Shown in pieces: positions 45,825 through 53,506 of a DNA stretch of 64,000 nucleotides (position 1 is its first letter; each line of letters opens with the position of its first letter). Source of the stretch: RYN-230 sp963720645 (GTDB lineage Bacteria; Actinomycetota; Actinomycetes; Streptosporangiales; Streptosporangiaceae); assembly GCA_963720645.1 (NCBI GenBank), contig CAVRFX010000019.1, positions 620,001 through 684,000 of the forward strand, in the 5' to 3' direction. The notes beneath the pieces are model-generated. The model saw only the letters and a program-made list of their open reading frames with translations. It ran no database searches and was not told the origin of the DNA. Made by a program: the position numbers and the translations under genes.

Positions 45825-46108
45825 GATGGAGCCGCTCCTCTCGCCGGCGTCAGCGCCGGTCCGTCTGTCCCGCTTCATTTCCGGCTGCTTCATTCCCGGC
45901 CGGCCGGGCCGGGGCCGGGCTGGATTCTCAGCCCAGACGATCCGGGCGGCCCGGACTCACCGGACGCCTTCCACCCTGGTGGCCATGCCCTGCGGGAGAC
46001 CGTACCCCGTGAGGCCCCGGTGCGGTCCCGCCCTGACGGCCCCGGTAGCGTTGTGCGATCTGGAACGCGGCCCGGCCGTGCACGCTACGCTCAGCAGAGG
46101 AGCCCGCC

Positions 46109-46333
46109 GTACCGGACCAGGAGACAGGCCAGCCGGGACCGACGCCGGAACCGGTGCTGCTGCCGGCGCCCCTGCTGCAGGAGGCGCTGGCGCGGCAAAC
46201 CATGCGGCCACTGCCCCGTCGCCGATCGCCGGAGTCCCCGCAGGCACCGGAGCTGCCACCGGGTGGGCCCGGCTACGAGCCGCCTCCTCCGGAGGTGCTG
46301 AGCCGGGTCCTGGACGCACTCCGCAAGCTCTGA
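46109..46333 (+). CDS. Small proline-rich protein with no standard start codon
   Basis: A frame of 74 codons reads VPDQETGQPGPTPEPVLLPA, then LLQEALARQTMRPLPRR and ends YEPPPPEVLSRVLDALRKL. It has a good ribosome-binding site (AGAGGAG, 46096-46102) 6 nt before GTA at 46109, where GTG would be expected. No ATG, GTG, TTG or CTG lies upstream in frame before a stop. The helical end and codon use look real. Either one base is wrong or the start has been lost. Confidence 0.4.
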   Translation, partial: VPDQETGQPGPTPEPVLLPAPLLQEALARQTMRPLPRRRSPESPQAPELPPGGPGYEPPPPEVLSRVLDALRKL

Positions 46334-46358
46334 GCCGCCCCGCACTGGCCGCGGCTTT

Positions 46359-46571
46359 TCATTCCTGCCTCCCGGGCTGGGCCCGGTGACTGGCCTTGGC
46401 GTGGCGGCGGCGCGGGGCAGGCCGGCGGGCGGCCGGTCCCGGGACCGGAAGGCGGGAATCGAACAGCCAGCGGGCGTGCAGTTTCTGCTCGACCGCATGG
46501 AACACCGGGGTGTCCGTGGGACGGGAGGCGAAGTCCCGGTATTCGTAGGCGGGAAGATGGAGGGTAGCCAT
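46359..46571 (-). CDS. Small hypothetical protein
   Basis: 70 residues from ATG 46571: MATLHLPAYEYRDFASRPTD, an amphipathic middle (VFHAVEQKLHARWLFDSRL), then a basic Pro/Arg tail. Divergent from the MFS gene. No family recognised. Confidence 0.4.
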   Translation of the reverse strand: MATLHLPAYEYRDFASRPTDTPVFHAVEQKLHARWLFDSRLPVPGPAARRPAPRRRHAKASHRAQPGRQE

Positions 46572-46692
46572 GCCCGCAGTACATCGCAGGGCGGGCCGCG
46601 GATCGAGCATGGAACGGCTCGCGCCAGCCCTCCCGAATCCGGTGCAGGTCCGCCCATCGGGGACTGACGGTGCCACCTGGGAGAATGCCCTG

Positions 46693-48144
46693 GTGTCCCG
46701 CCATCATCGCGGTCCCTTTCACGGCATGCCGGCGGAGGTGGCCATCCTCACGGCGGTCTCGTTCACCGTGGCGCTCGGGTTCGGGATCGTCGCCCCGGAC
46801 ATCCCGGCGTTCGCCCGTCACTTCGGGGTCAGCACCGCCTCGGCCGCCAGCGTGGTCAGCGCGTTTGCCCTGCTGAGGGTGCTCGGGGCGCTGCCCGCAG
46901 GCTGGCTGGTGGACCGGTTCGGCGAGCGCAGGGTGATGGCGGCCGGCATCAGCGTCGTCGCGGCGAGCAGCATCCTGGCCGGAGTCTCCGGATCGTTCGT
47001 GCAGCTCATCGTGCTCCGCGGGATCGGCGGCCTGGGCTCGGCGATGTTCAGCGTCAGCGCCCAGACGCTGCTCCTCGTCAGCGTGCCCGGCGATCAGCGG
47101 GGGCGGGCCAGCGGCCTGTTCTCGGGCGGCTTCCTGGTGGGCGGCATCAGCGGCCCCGCGATCGGCGGGCTCCTGGCCGCCTGGTCACTGCGGGCCCCGT
47201 TCTTCATCTACGGCGGACTGCTCATCGTGCCCGCCGTCATCGCCGCGGCCGTCCTGCGGGACCCGCCCCGGCGGGACGTCCGGCACCCGCGCCGGGTGGC
47301 GCCGTTCGCCGGTATCGGCCGCGCCCTGCGCAGCCGGGCGTACCGGGCGGCGGCGGCGGCCAACCTGGCGGACGGGTTCGGCGCGGTAGGGGTACGCAGC
47401 GCAATCGTGCCGCTGTTCGTGCGTGATTCGCTGCACCGGTCGGCGGTGTGGACCGGCATCGGGTTCCTGGTGGTCGCGGTGCTGAACGCCGCGGCCCTGC
47501 TGCCCGCCGGGCGGGTGGCCGACCGGTTCGGCCGGCGGCCGGTCATCATCGCCGGCTGCTCGGTGTCGGCGGCGGGCATGGCCATGCTGGCGCTGCTGCC
47601 CGGGCTCGGCGGCTACCTGGCCGCGCTGGCCATCCTCGGGATCGGCTCGGGGCTGCTCGACGTGGCGCCCGCGGCCATGATCGGCGACATCCTCGATGGG
47701 CAGGGCGGCACCGTGGTCGCGTCGTATCAGATGGCCGGGGACGCGGGCACCGTCGCTGGGCCGGTGACGGCGGGATACCTCGTCGACACGGCCTCCTACG
47801 GCGCCGCCTTCGGGCTGGCCGCCGTGGTCCTCGGCCTGGCCGCCGTGCTCGGCTTCTTCGCCCCGGAAACCCGGACGCCGGGCCCCGCGGCTCCCGTGCC
47901 CGAGCCGGTGCCGACTCGGCCCGAATTGAGGCCCCTGACCATGAGTAGACGGCTGATCCCGGGACACCTTCCGGGCCATGACGACATCGAGCGAGCACAC
48001 GGACCTCTCGGCTCAGGCGGCACCGGCCGGCGTGAGCCTGCAGTCGGACGAGGCGAAGGCCACGGTCGAGGAGATCAAGGCCGAGAACGAGGCCCTCAAA
48101 GAGGCCGACCGGGCTGCGGAGGCCCAGGCCGGGGCGGCTGCTGA
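46693..48144 (+). CDS. MFS transporter
   Basis: GTG 46693 follows GGGAG; ATG 46726 is an alternative. Twelve membrane segments are visible. Motif A appears as GWLVDRFGERRVM in the first half and GRVADRFGRRPVI in the second, as in drug:H+ antiporters. The recognisable transporter ends near 47880; the frame then runs on to 48144 across the next gene, so the true stop may have been lost by an indel near 47940. Substrate unknown. Confidence 0.85.
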   Translation: MSRHHRGPFHGMPAEVAILTAVSFTVALGFGIVAPDIPAFARHFGVSTASAASVVSAFALLRVLGALPAGWLVDRFGERRVMAAGISVVAASSILAGVSGSFVQLIVLRGIGGLGSAMFSVSAQTLLLVSVPGDQRGRASGLFSGGFLVGGISGPAIGGLLAAWSLRAPFFIYGGLLIVPAVIAAAVLRDPPRRDVRHPRRVAPFAGIGRALRSRAYRAAAAANLADGFGAVGVRSAIVPLFVRDSLHRSAVWTGIGFLVVAVLNAAALLPAGRVADRFGRRPVIIAGCSVSAAGMAMLALLPGLGGYLAALAILGIGSGLLDVAPAAMIGDILDGQGGTVVASYQMAGDAGTVAGPVTAGYLVDTASYGAAFGLAAVVLGLAAVLGFFAPETRTPGPAAPVPEPVPTRPELRPLTMSRRLIPGHLPGHDDIERAHGPLGSGGTGRREPAVGRGEGHGRGDQGRERGPQRGRPGCGGPGRGGC

Positions 48145-48226
48145 GCAGGCCAAGCAGCTGGCCGAGGTAACCGAAGAAGTGCTGGAGGAGCTCAAGGACC
48201 TGAAGGCCGGAGCCGACCAGGGGTGA
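47978..48226 (+). CDS. Small coiled-coil protein
   Basis: 82 residues, Glu/Lys/Ala-rich with heptad-like spacing (VEEIKAENEALKEADRAAEA, VTEEVLEELKDLK). No membrane segment or known domain. It overlaps the run-on end of the MFS frame. Function unknown. Confidence 0.5.
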   Translation: MTTSSEHTDLSAQAAPAGVSLQSDEAKATVEEIKAENEALKEADRAAEAQAGAAAEQAKQLAEVTEEVLEELKDLKAGADQG

Positions 48227-48254
48227 GGAGCGGCGCCGGATGTGCGCTGGCTAG

Positions 48255-49031
48255 TCAGACGGCGGGCAGGCCGGCGCTGGTGAACGCCGCGCGGACCTGG
48301 GCGATCTGGCCGGCGGCAGGCGGGGTTACCCCCGCGCAGGGGTCGTCCAGGCCGAGCGCGGCGTACTTGGGCGCGCCGAGCGTGTGAAACGGGAGCACGT
48401 CGACCCGTTCGACGTTGCCGAGGGACGCGGTGAACCGGGCCAGCGCGGCGACGTTGCCGGGGTCGTCGGTCCAGCCGGGGACGAGGACGAAGCGCACCCA
48501 GACCAGCTGGTGCCGGGCGGCGAGACGGCGGGCGAACGCGAGCGTCGGGGCGATGCTGCGGCCCGTCACCCGCCGGGCGATGGCCGGGTCGAACGACTTG
48601 ATGTCGAGCAGGACCAGGTCAGTGGCGTCCAGCAATGCGTCGTCGGCACGGCTGCCGAGGTAGCCGGAGGTGTCGAGCGCGGTGTGCAGGCCGAGCTCCT
48701 TCGCGCCGGTCAGGATGGCCCGGGTGAACGCGGGCTGCAGCAGCGGCTCGCCGCCAGAGACGGTCAGCCCGCCACCGGCGGCGCTGATGAACTGCCGGTA
48801 CCGGCTGGCCTGGCCGAGCACGGCGGCAGCGCTCATCCGCCGCCCGTTCCGGCCAGACCAGGTGTCCGGGTTGTGGCAGTACACGCAGCGCAGCGGGCAG
48901 CCGGCGGTGAACACGACGAACCGGGTGCCGGGGCCGTCGACGCCGGTGGACAGATCCCAGGAGTGCACCGAACCGGTGATCCCGGCCGCCCCGGCCGCTG
49001 CCCGCGGCGGGTCTGCGATAGCGGCGGTCAT
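48255..49031 (-). CDS. pflA: Pyruvate formate-lyase activating enzyme
   Basis: 258 residues. Radical SAM cluster Cys45-x3-Cys49-x2-Cys52 (GCPLRCVYC), TVSGGEPLLQP as the SAM-binding GGE motif, and LLDIKSFDP. It makes the glycyl radical on PflB using SAM. It follows pflB with a 2-nt gap, so they form one operon. Confidence 0.95.
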   Translation of the reverse strand: MTAAIADPPRAAAGAAGITGSVHSWDLSTGVDGPGTRFVVFTAGCPLRCVYCHNPDTWSGRNGRRMSAAAVLGQASRYRQFISAAGGGLTVSGGEPLLQPAFTRAILTGAKELGLHTALDTSGYLGSRADDALLDATDLVLLDIKSFDPAIARRVTGRSIAPTLAFARRLAARHQLVWVRFVLVPGWTDDPGNVAALARFTASLGNVERVDVLPFHTLGAPKYAALGLDDPCAGVTPPAAGQIAQVRAAFTSAGLPAV

Positions 49032-49033
49032 GG

Positions 49034-51307
49034 TCAGACTGCCCCGTGGAAGGTGCGGCTGACCACGTCGAGCTGCTGTTCGCGGGTGAGCCGGACGAAG
49101 TTGACCGCGTACCCGGAGACCCGGATCGTCAGCTGCGGGTAGCGCTCGGGGTGATCCATCGCGTCGAGCAAGGTGGCGCGGTCGAGCACGTTGACGTTCA
49201 TGTGGTACCCGCCGCAGGCGACGTACCCGTCGAGGATGCCGACGAGGTTGCCGATCCGCTCAGCGGGGGTGCGGCCGAGCGCGGCCGGGGTGATGGTCTC
49301 GGTCAGGGAGATGCCGTCCTCGGCGTGGCTGTACGGCAGCTTCGCGACCGACAGCGCGGCGGCCACCAGGCCGTGCTGATCGCGGCCGTTCATCGGGTTC
49401 GCCCCGGGGGCGAACGGCGCGCCGGCGCGCCGGCCGTCCGGCGTGTTGCCGGTGTGCTTGCCGTAGACGACGTTGGAGGTGATGGTCAGCACCGACTGGG
49501 TGTGCACCGCGTTGCGGTACGTCTCGTGCTGGCGGACCTTGTCCATGAACGTGCGCACGAGCCCCACCGCGATGTCGTCGGCCAGGTCGTCGTCGTTTCC
49601 GTAGGCCGGGAACTCCCCGTCGGTGCGGTAGTCGACCACGAGGCCCGTGTCGTCGCGGACCGGCCGCACGGTGGCGTACTTGATCGCAGCGAGGGAGTCG
49701 GCGGTGACCGACAGGCCGGCAATGCCGCAGGCCATGGTGCGCAGCGCACCGTAGTCGTGCAGCGCCATCTCCAGCCGCTCGTAGGCGTACTTGTCGTGCA
49801 TGTAGTGGATGACGTTGAGCGCGTCGATGTAGGTCTTCGCGAGCCAGTCCATCATCGTGTCGAACCTGGCCACGACCTCGTCGTAGTCGAGCACGTCACC
49901 GGTCAGCGGCGGCAGCGGGGGGCCGACCTGGACGCCGCTGTTCTCGTCCCGGCCGCCGTTGATCGCGTACAGCAGCGTCTTGGCCAGGTTGACCCGGGCG
50001 CCGAAGAACTGCATCTGCTTGCCGACCTCCATCGCCGAGACGCAGCAGGCGATCGCGGTGTCGTCGCCCCACCGGGCCCGCAGCAGGTCGTCGGACTCGT
50101 ACTGGATGGAACTGGTGTCGACGGAGACCTGGGCGCAGAACCGCTTGAACCCGTCCGGCAGGGCCGGCGACCACAGCACGGTCAGGTTCGGCTCGGGTGC
50201 GGGCCCCAGGTTGTACAGCGTCTGCAGGTAACGGAAGCTGGTGCGGGTGACCAGCGGCCGGCCGTCGCGGCCGAGCCCGCCGATCGACTCGGTGACCCAG
50301 GTCGGGTCGCCGGAGAACAGCTGGTCGTACTCGGGTGTGCGCAGGAACCGGACGATCCGCAGCTTGATCACGAAGTCGTTGACCAGCTCCTGCGCTTCCT
50401 GCTCGGTGAGCCGGCCCGCGCGCAGGTCGCGCTCGAGGTAGGTGTCGAGGAAGGTCGAGGTGCGGCCGAGCGACATCGCGGCGCCGTTCTGCTCCTTGAC
50501 CGCCGCGAGGTAGGCCAGGTACAGCCACTGGATCGCCTCCCGGGCGGTGGCTGAGGGGCGGGTGACGTCGTGGCCGTAGGAGGCGGCCATCTCGGCCAGT
50601 TCGCCCAGCGCGCGGATCTGCTCGGCGAGCTCCTCGCGGTCGCGGATGATCTCGGCGGTGGACGGGTAGCCGTCCAGGGCCGCCTTTTCGGCCTGCTTGA
50701 CGGCGATCAGCCGGTCGACGCCGTAGAGGGGCACCCGGCGGTAGTCGCCGATGATCCGGCCCCGGCCATACGCGTCTGGCAGGCCGGTGATGACGTGGGA
50801 GCGGCGGGCGGCGAGGACGTCAGCCGGGTAGGCATCGAAGACGCCGTCGTTGTGGGTCTTGCGGTAGCGGGTAAAGATCTCCCGGACGGCCGGGTCGAGG
50901 GTGTAGCCGTAGGCGGCCAGGCTCTTCTCCACCATCCGCAGCCCGCCGTTGGGCATGATCGCGCGGCGGAGCGGCGCGTCGGTCTGCAGCCCGGTGATCA
51001 GCTCCTGCTCCCGGTCGATGTAGCCAGGGGCGTGACTCGTGATCGACGCGGGGGTGCGGGTGTCGGCGTCGTAGATGCCGCGGGTCCGCTCGTCGGGGAA
51101 CATCGCGGTCAGCCGCGACCACAGTGCGCTGGTGCGTTCGGTCGGGCCGGCCAGGAACGCCGCGTCACCGGTGTACGGGGTGACGTTGGCCTGAATGAAG
51201 TCGCGGACGTCGATCCGGTCCGTCCAGCGGCCAGTGGCGAAGTCCTGCCACGGGCTGGCGGGGATGTCAGTGGTGTCTGTCCGGCTCGACTCGATAGTTG
51301 CACTCAC
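49034..51307 (-). CDS. pflB: Formate C-acetyltransferase (pyruvate formate-lyase)
   Basis: 757 residues, intact. Catalytic cysteine pair Cys421-Cys422 (IACCVSAMEVG) and the C-terminal glycyl-radical site RVSGYAV with Gly732 are both present. It converts pyruvate and CoA to acetyl-CoA and formate without oxygen. Length matches E. coli PflB. The gene starts at 51307; a GGTCTAGACC palindrome lies ~50 nt upstream. Anaerobic fermentation or a source of formate and C1 units is implied. Uncommon but known in actinobacteria. Confidence 0.96.
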   Translation of the reverse strand: MSATIESSRTDTTDIPASPWQDFATGRWTDRIDVRDFIQANVTPYTGDAAFLAGPTERTSALWSRLTAMFPDERTRGIYDADTRTPASITSHAPGYIDREQELITGLQTDAPLRRAIMPNGGLRMVEKSLAAYGYTLDPAVREIFTRYRKTHNDGVFDAYPADVLAARRSHVITGLPDAYGRGRIIGDYRRVPLYGVDRLIAVKQAEKAALDGYPSTAEIIRDREELAEQIRALGELAEMAASYGHDVTRPSATAREAIQWLYLAYLAAVKEQNGAAMSLGRTSTFLDTYLERDLRAGRLTEQEAQELVNDFVIKLRIVRFLRTPEYDQLFSGDPTWVTESIGGLGRDGRPLVTRTSFRYLQTLYNLGPAPEPNLTVLWSPALPDGFKRFCAQVSVDTSSIQYESDDLLRARWGDDTAIACCVSAMEVGKQMQFFGARVNLAKTLLYAINGGRDENSGVQVGPPLPPLTGDVLDYDEVVARFDTMMDWLAKTYIDALNVIHYMHDKYAYERLEMALHDYGALRTMACGIAGLSVTADSLAAIKYATVRPVRDDTGLVVDYRTDGEFPAYGNDDDLADDIAVGLVRTFMDKVRQHETYRNAVHTQSVLTITSNVVYGKHTGNTPDGRRAGAPFAPGANPMNGRDQHGLVAAALSVAKLPYSHAEDGISLTETITPAALGRTPAERIGNLVGILDGYVACGGYHMNVNVLDRATLLDAMDHPERYPQLTIRVSGYAVNFVRLTREQQLDVVSRTFHGAV

Positions 51308-51846
51308 GATCTCTGCCTACCTCACTGCTGCTCTGACCTTGCCTCTCTTCTTATAGGTCTAGACCACTGGCCAGGATTTATCACCGGGTCTTTCGCCCCT
51401 ACCTTCCGGTCCGAAGGCCCAGCTGAGCGCTGGCTGCCGCGCACGCGGCGGACCGCCGTGAATCGCCTCCGGAGGGTCCTCCGGGCACCAGCGCGGGAGC
51501 TCGTTCCCGGTGCCGCGTGACAGCCATGGCACCTATCAGGATGACCAAGGTTGACGCCCCGGGGGGCCTTCGTTAAGCCTGTGGCTTAGCTCACGGTTTA
51601 GGTGGCTAGGGCATGAACTACTGCCGGGTAGCGTGCTTAGCGGGGCGGCCCGGCGGCCCGCGATGGGGTATCCCCCGATCCCTCCGCGTGATTACCAGTC
51701 CTGCCGGGCCGTCCCGTCCCGGCCGATCATACCCAGGGGCGCAAAAGTGCCAGGCCAGACTATCGAACACGTGTCCGAATTCCGCTGACATAGTTATCTT
51801 GGGCAGGACGAGGATGCTGACCTTGAGCACCTGCTGGTGGGGCCGT
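51308..51846. other. Upstream region of pflB and intergenic space
   Basis: Perfect 10-bp palindrome GGTCTAGACC at 51356-51365, about 50 nt before the pflB start, is a candidate operator. TAAGCC-TGT-GGCTTA near 51577-51592 forms a short perfect hairpin. A 91-codon plus-strand frame at 51613 runs into the tRNA and is not credible. No other gene seen. Confidence 0.5.
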
Positions 51847-51921
51847 TGGTGGGGCGCCTGGGGCTCGAACCCAGAACCGACGGATTAAAAGTCCGCTGCT
51901 CTTCCATTGAGCTAACGCCCC
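51847..51921 (-). tRNA. tRNA-Lys (anticodon TTT)
   Basis: Minus-strand cloverleaf beginning GGGGCGTTAGCTCAATGG. The anticodon arm is GCGGA-CTTTTAA-TCCGT with TTT, the T arm has GGTTCGAGCC, and CCA is encoded at 51849-51847. The acceptor GGGGCGT pairs with GCGCCCC. Confidence 0.95.
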
Positions 51922-52005
51922 GGAGACCGGCCGGGGCCGGCACCGTGGGACGAAGCGTACCGACTGAAGCGATGATCCGCGTAGCGGCGGGCGCCCCGGG
52001 GCGAG

Positions 52006-53421
52006 TCAGGCCCGCGGGCGGATGGGCGGAATCGGCTTATGGGGATGGCGCCGCGGGCCGGACCACTGCGCCGGGACCGCGTCGACGGCCTTAGCCACCG
52101 CGTAGGCGGCCTGCTCGTAGTTGACCCGCCAGCCGACGTAGTCCGGCCAGGCGTCCTCAGGTGTCCGCTCGACCGGGAAGTTCACCTTCTCCAGGGTGGC
52201 GATCCCCTCCAGGAACTCCTGGTAGGTCAGGCTGATGCCCTGGCTGGGATCAGCCATCTCCGGCACGTCCAGCCCCATGGCCCGGGCCACTTCGGTGAAG
52301 CACTGGAACCCGCCGCGCAGGCACAGCCGGGCCGCCACGGTGGGCGCGGCCTGCGGGGACAGGGCCAGGTACATGGCGGCCGAGTCGAGCACCGCGAGCA
52401 GGGCAGTCACCCAGGACGACAGCGGCCGGGGTGAGCGGAACCGGACCAGCGGCAGGTACGTGGTGTGGCTCTCGGCGATATCGGCGGCCCAGCGCTCCCA
52501 CTGGTCGTACAGGTCGGGGAGGGTGTTGATGGTGGACGCGCCCGAGCCCAGCGCGTAGTGGGTGCGGGCCAGCAGTTCCGGGCCCCACGAGGGCACCCCG
52601 GCCCGTGCGTTCAGCAGCGCGACGTCCGTCTCCCGGCGGTTGAAGGCCGAGTACAGGGTGGGCAGGTAGGCGATCTGCAGGGTGACCGTGACCAGCCCGA
52701 TCAGGGCAGCCGCGTACAGGATGAGGCGGACAGCGGCCCCGTTCTCGGTGAAGTCGCCGGAGAACCAGAAGGCGGGCCCGGCGTTATCGAAGGACAGCGT
52801 GACCCCGCCGGGCATGAACGGCCACAGCAGCAGCCCGAACCCGATGTACGCCACGAGCAGCCAGGCCAGCAGCTGGCAGATCAGCAGCGTGGCGGCCTCC
52901 GCGGCCAGGATCCGGTCGCGCCGGTGGTAGTTCTTGACCGGCGCAGTCATCAGCTGGAACCCGGCGTGGACGACCCGGTCCACCCAGATCATCAGCCTCC
53001 CGCCGACCGGGCGGGGCACGATCAGCGTCCCGACCAGGCTGATGCAGTCGATGACGATCAGGAACAGCCCGACGACGGCGGCCAGGATGCGGCCGTACTC
53101 CGGCACCATCACGGCATCCTCCGCTAGCGCCGGCGCGTCGATCGGGACCTGGGCCGCGACGTCCGGGTGCCGTCCCAGCCAGGCCCGCGCGAACGGGCAG
53201 GCCGGCACGACGGTCAGCCCCTGGCTGGCCGCGTACCCCACCGCCGCGCGCACCAGCTGGCCGCCGACCCCGTGTCCTTCCATGGCCGCCGGGACGCCGG
53301 TATGCAGCAGGACCATCCGTTCGCCGCGCAGCCGGTACACAAGCTCCGCAACGAAATCGCCCGCGCGGTACTCGAACACGCCGCGGTCTGGGTCGTGGGT
53401 CACCTGGGGGGAGCCGATCAT
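52006..53421 (-). CDS. GNAT-like domain fused to a multi-span membrane protein
   Basis: 471 residues, intact. Residues ~1-90 form a YjdJ-type GNAT domain (MEGHGVGGQLVRAAVGYAAS, QGLTVVPACPFARAWL). From ~110 there are about five membrane segments (RILAAVVGLFLIVIDCISLV; LLAWLLVAYIGFGLLLW; LILYAAALIGLVTVTLQIAY) with a loop rich in aromatic residues, and a long cytoplasmic C-terminal helical part. The membrane part resembles pore-loop channel-like proteins of actinobacteria, but this is weak. Divergent from the ThDP enzyme. Role unknown. Confidence 0.72.
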   Translation of the reverse strand: MIGSPQVTHDPDRGVFEYRAGDFVAELVYRLRGERMVLLHTGVPAAMEGHGVGGQLVRAAVGYAASQGLTVVPACPFARAWLGRHPDVAAQVPIDAPALAEDAVMVPEYGRILAAVVGLFLIVIDCISLVGTLIVPRPVGGRLMIWVDRVVHAGFQLMTAPVKNYHRRDRILAAEAATLLICQLLAWLLVAYIGFGLLLWPFMPGGVTLSFDNAGPAFWFSGDFTENGAAVRLILYAAALIGLVTVTLQIAYLPTLYSAFNRRETDVALLNARAGVPSWGPELLARTHYALGSGASTINTLPDLYDQWERWAADIAESHTTYLPLVRFRSPRPLSSWVTALLAVLDSAAMYLALSPQAAPTVAARLCLRGGFQCFTEVARAMGLDVPEMADPSQGISLTYQEFLEGIATLEKVNFPVERTPEDAWPDYVGWRVNYEQAAYAVAKAVDAVPAQWSGPRRHPHKPIPPIRPRA

Positions 53422-53506
53422 GGGTCCATCGTCTCAGGGCGGGACTGGCAGGTGCGGGCGGGGAATGCGAAGCTGGCCAGACCAGCACGTCCCCTGGGGT
53501 GGAGCC

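Noticed and set aside
51613..51888. Plus-strand 91-codon frame
   Set aside because: It runs through the tRNA-Lys gene and has no family features.
52934..53506. 190-residue N-terminal extension of the AceE-like protein
   Set aside because: It overlaps the opposite-strand fusion gene. ATG 53507 has a good ribosome-binding site and the family N-terminus.
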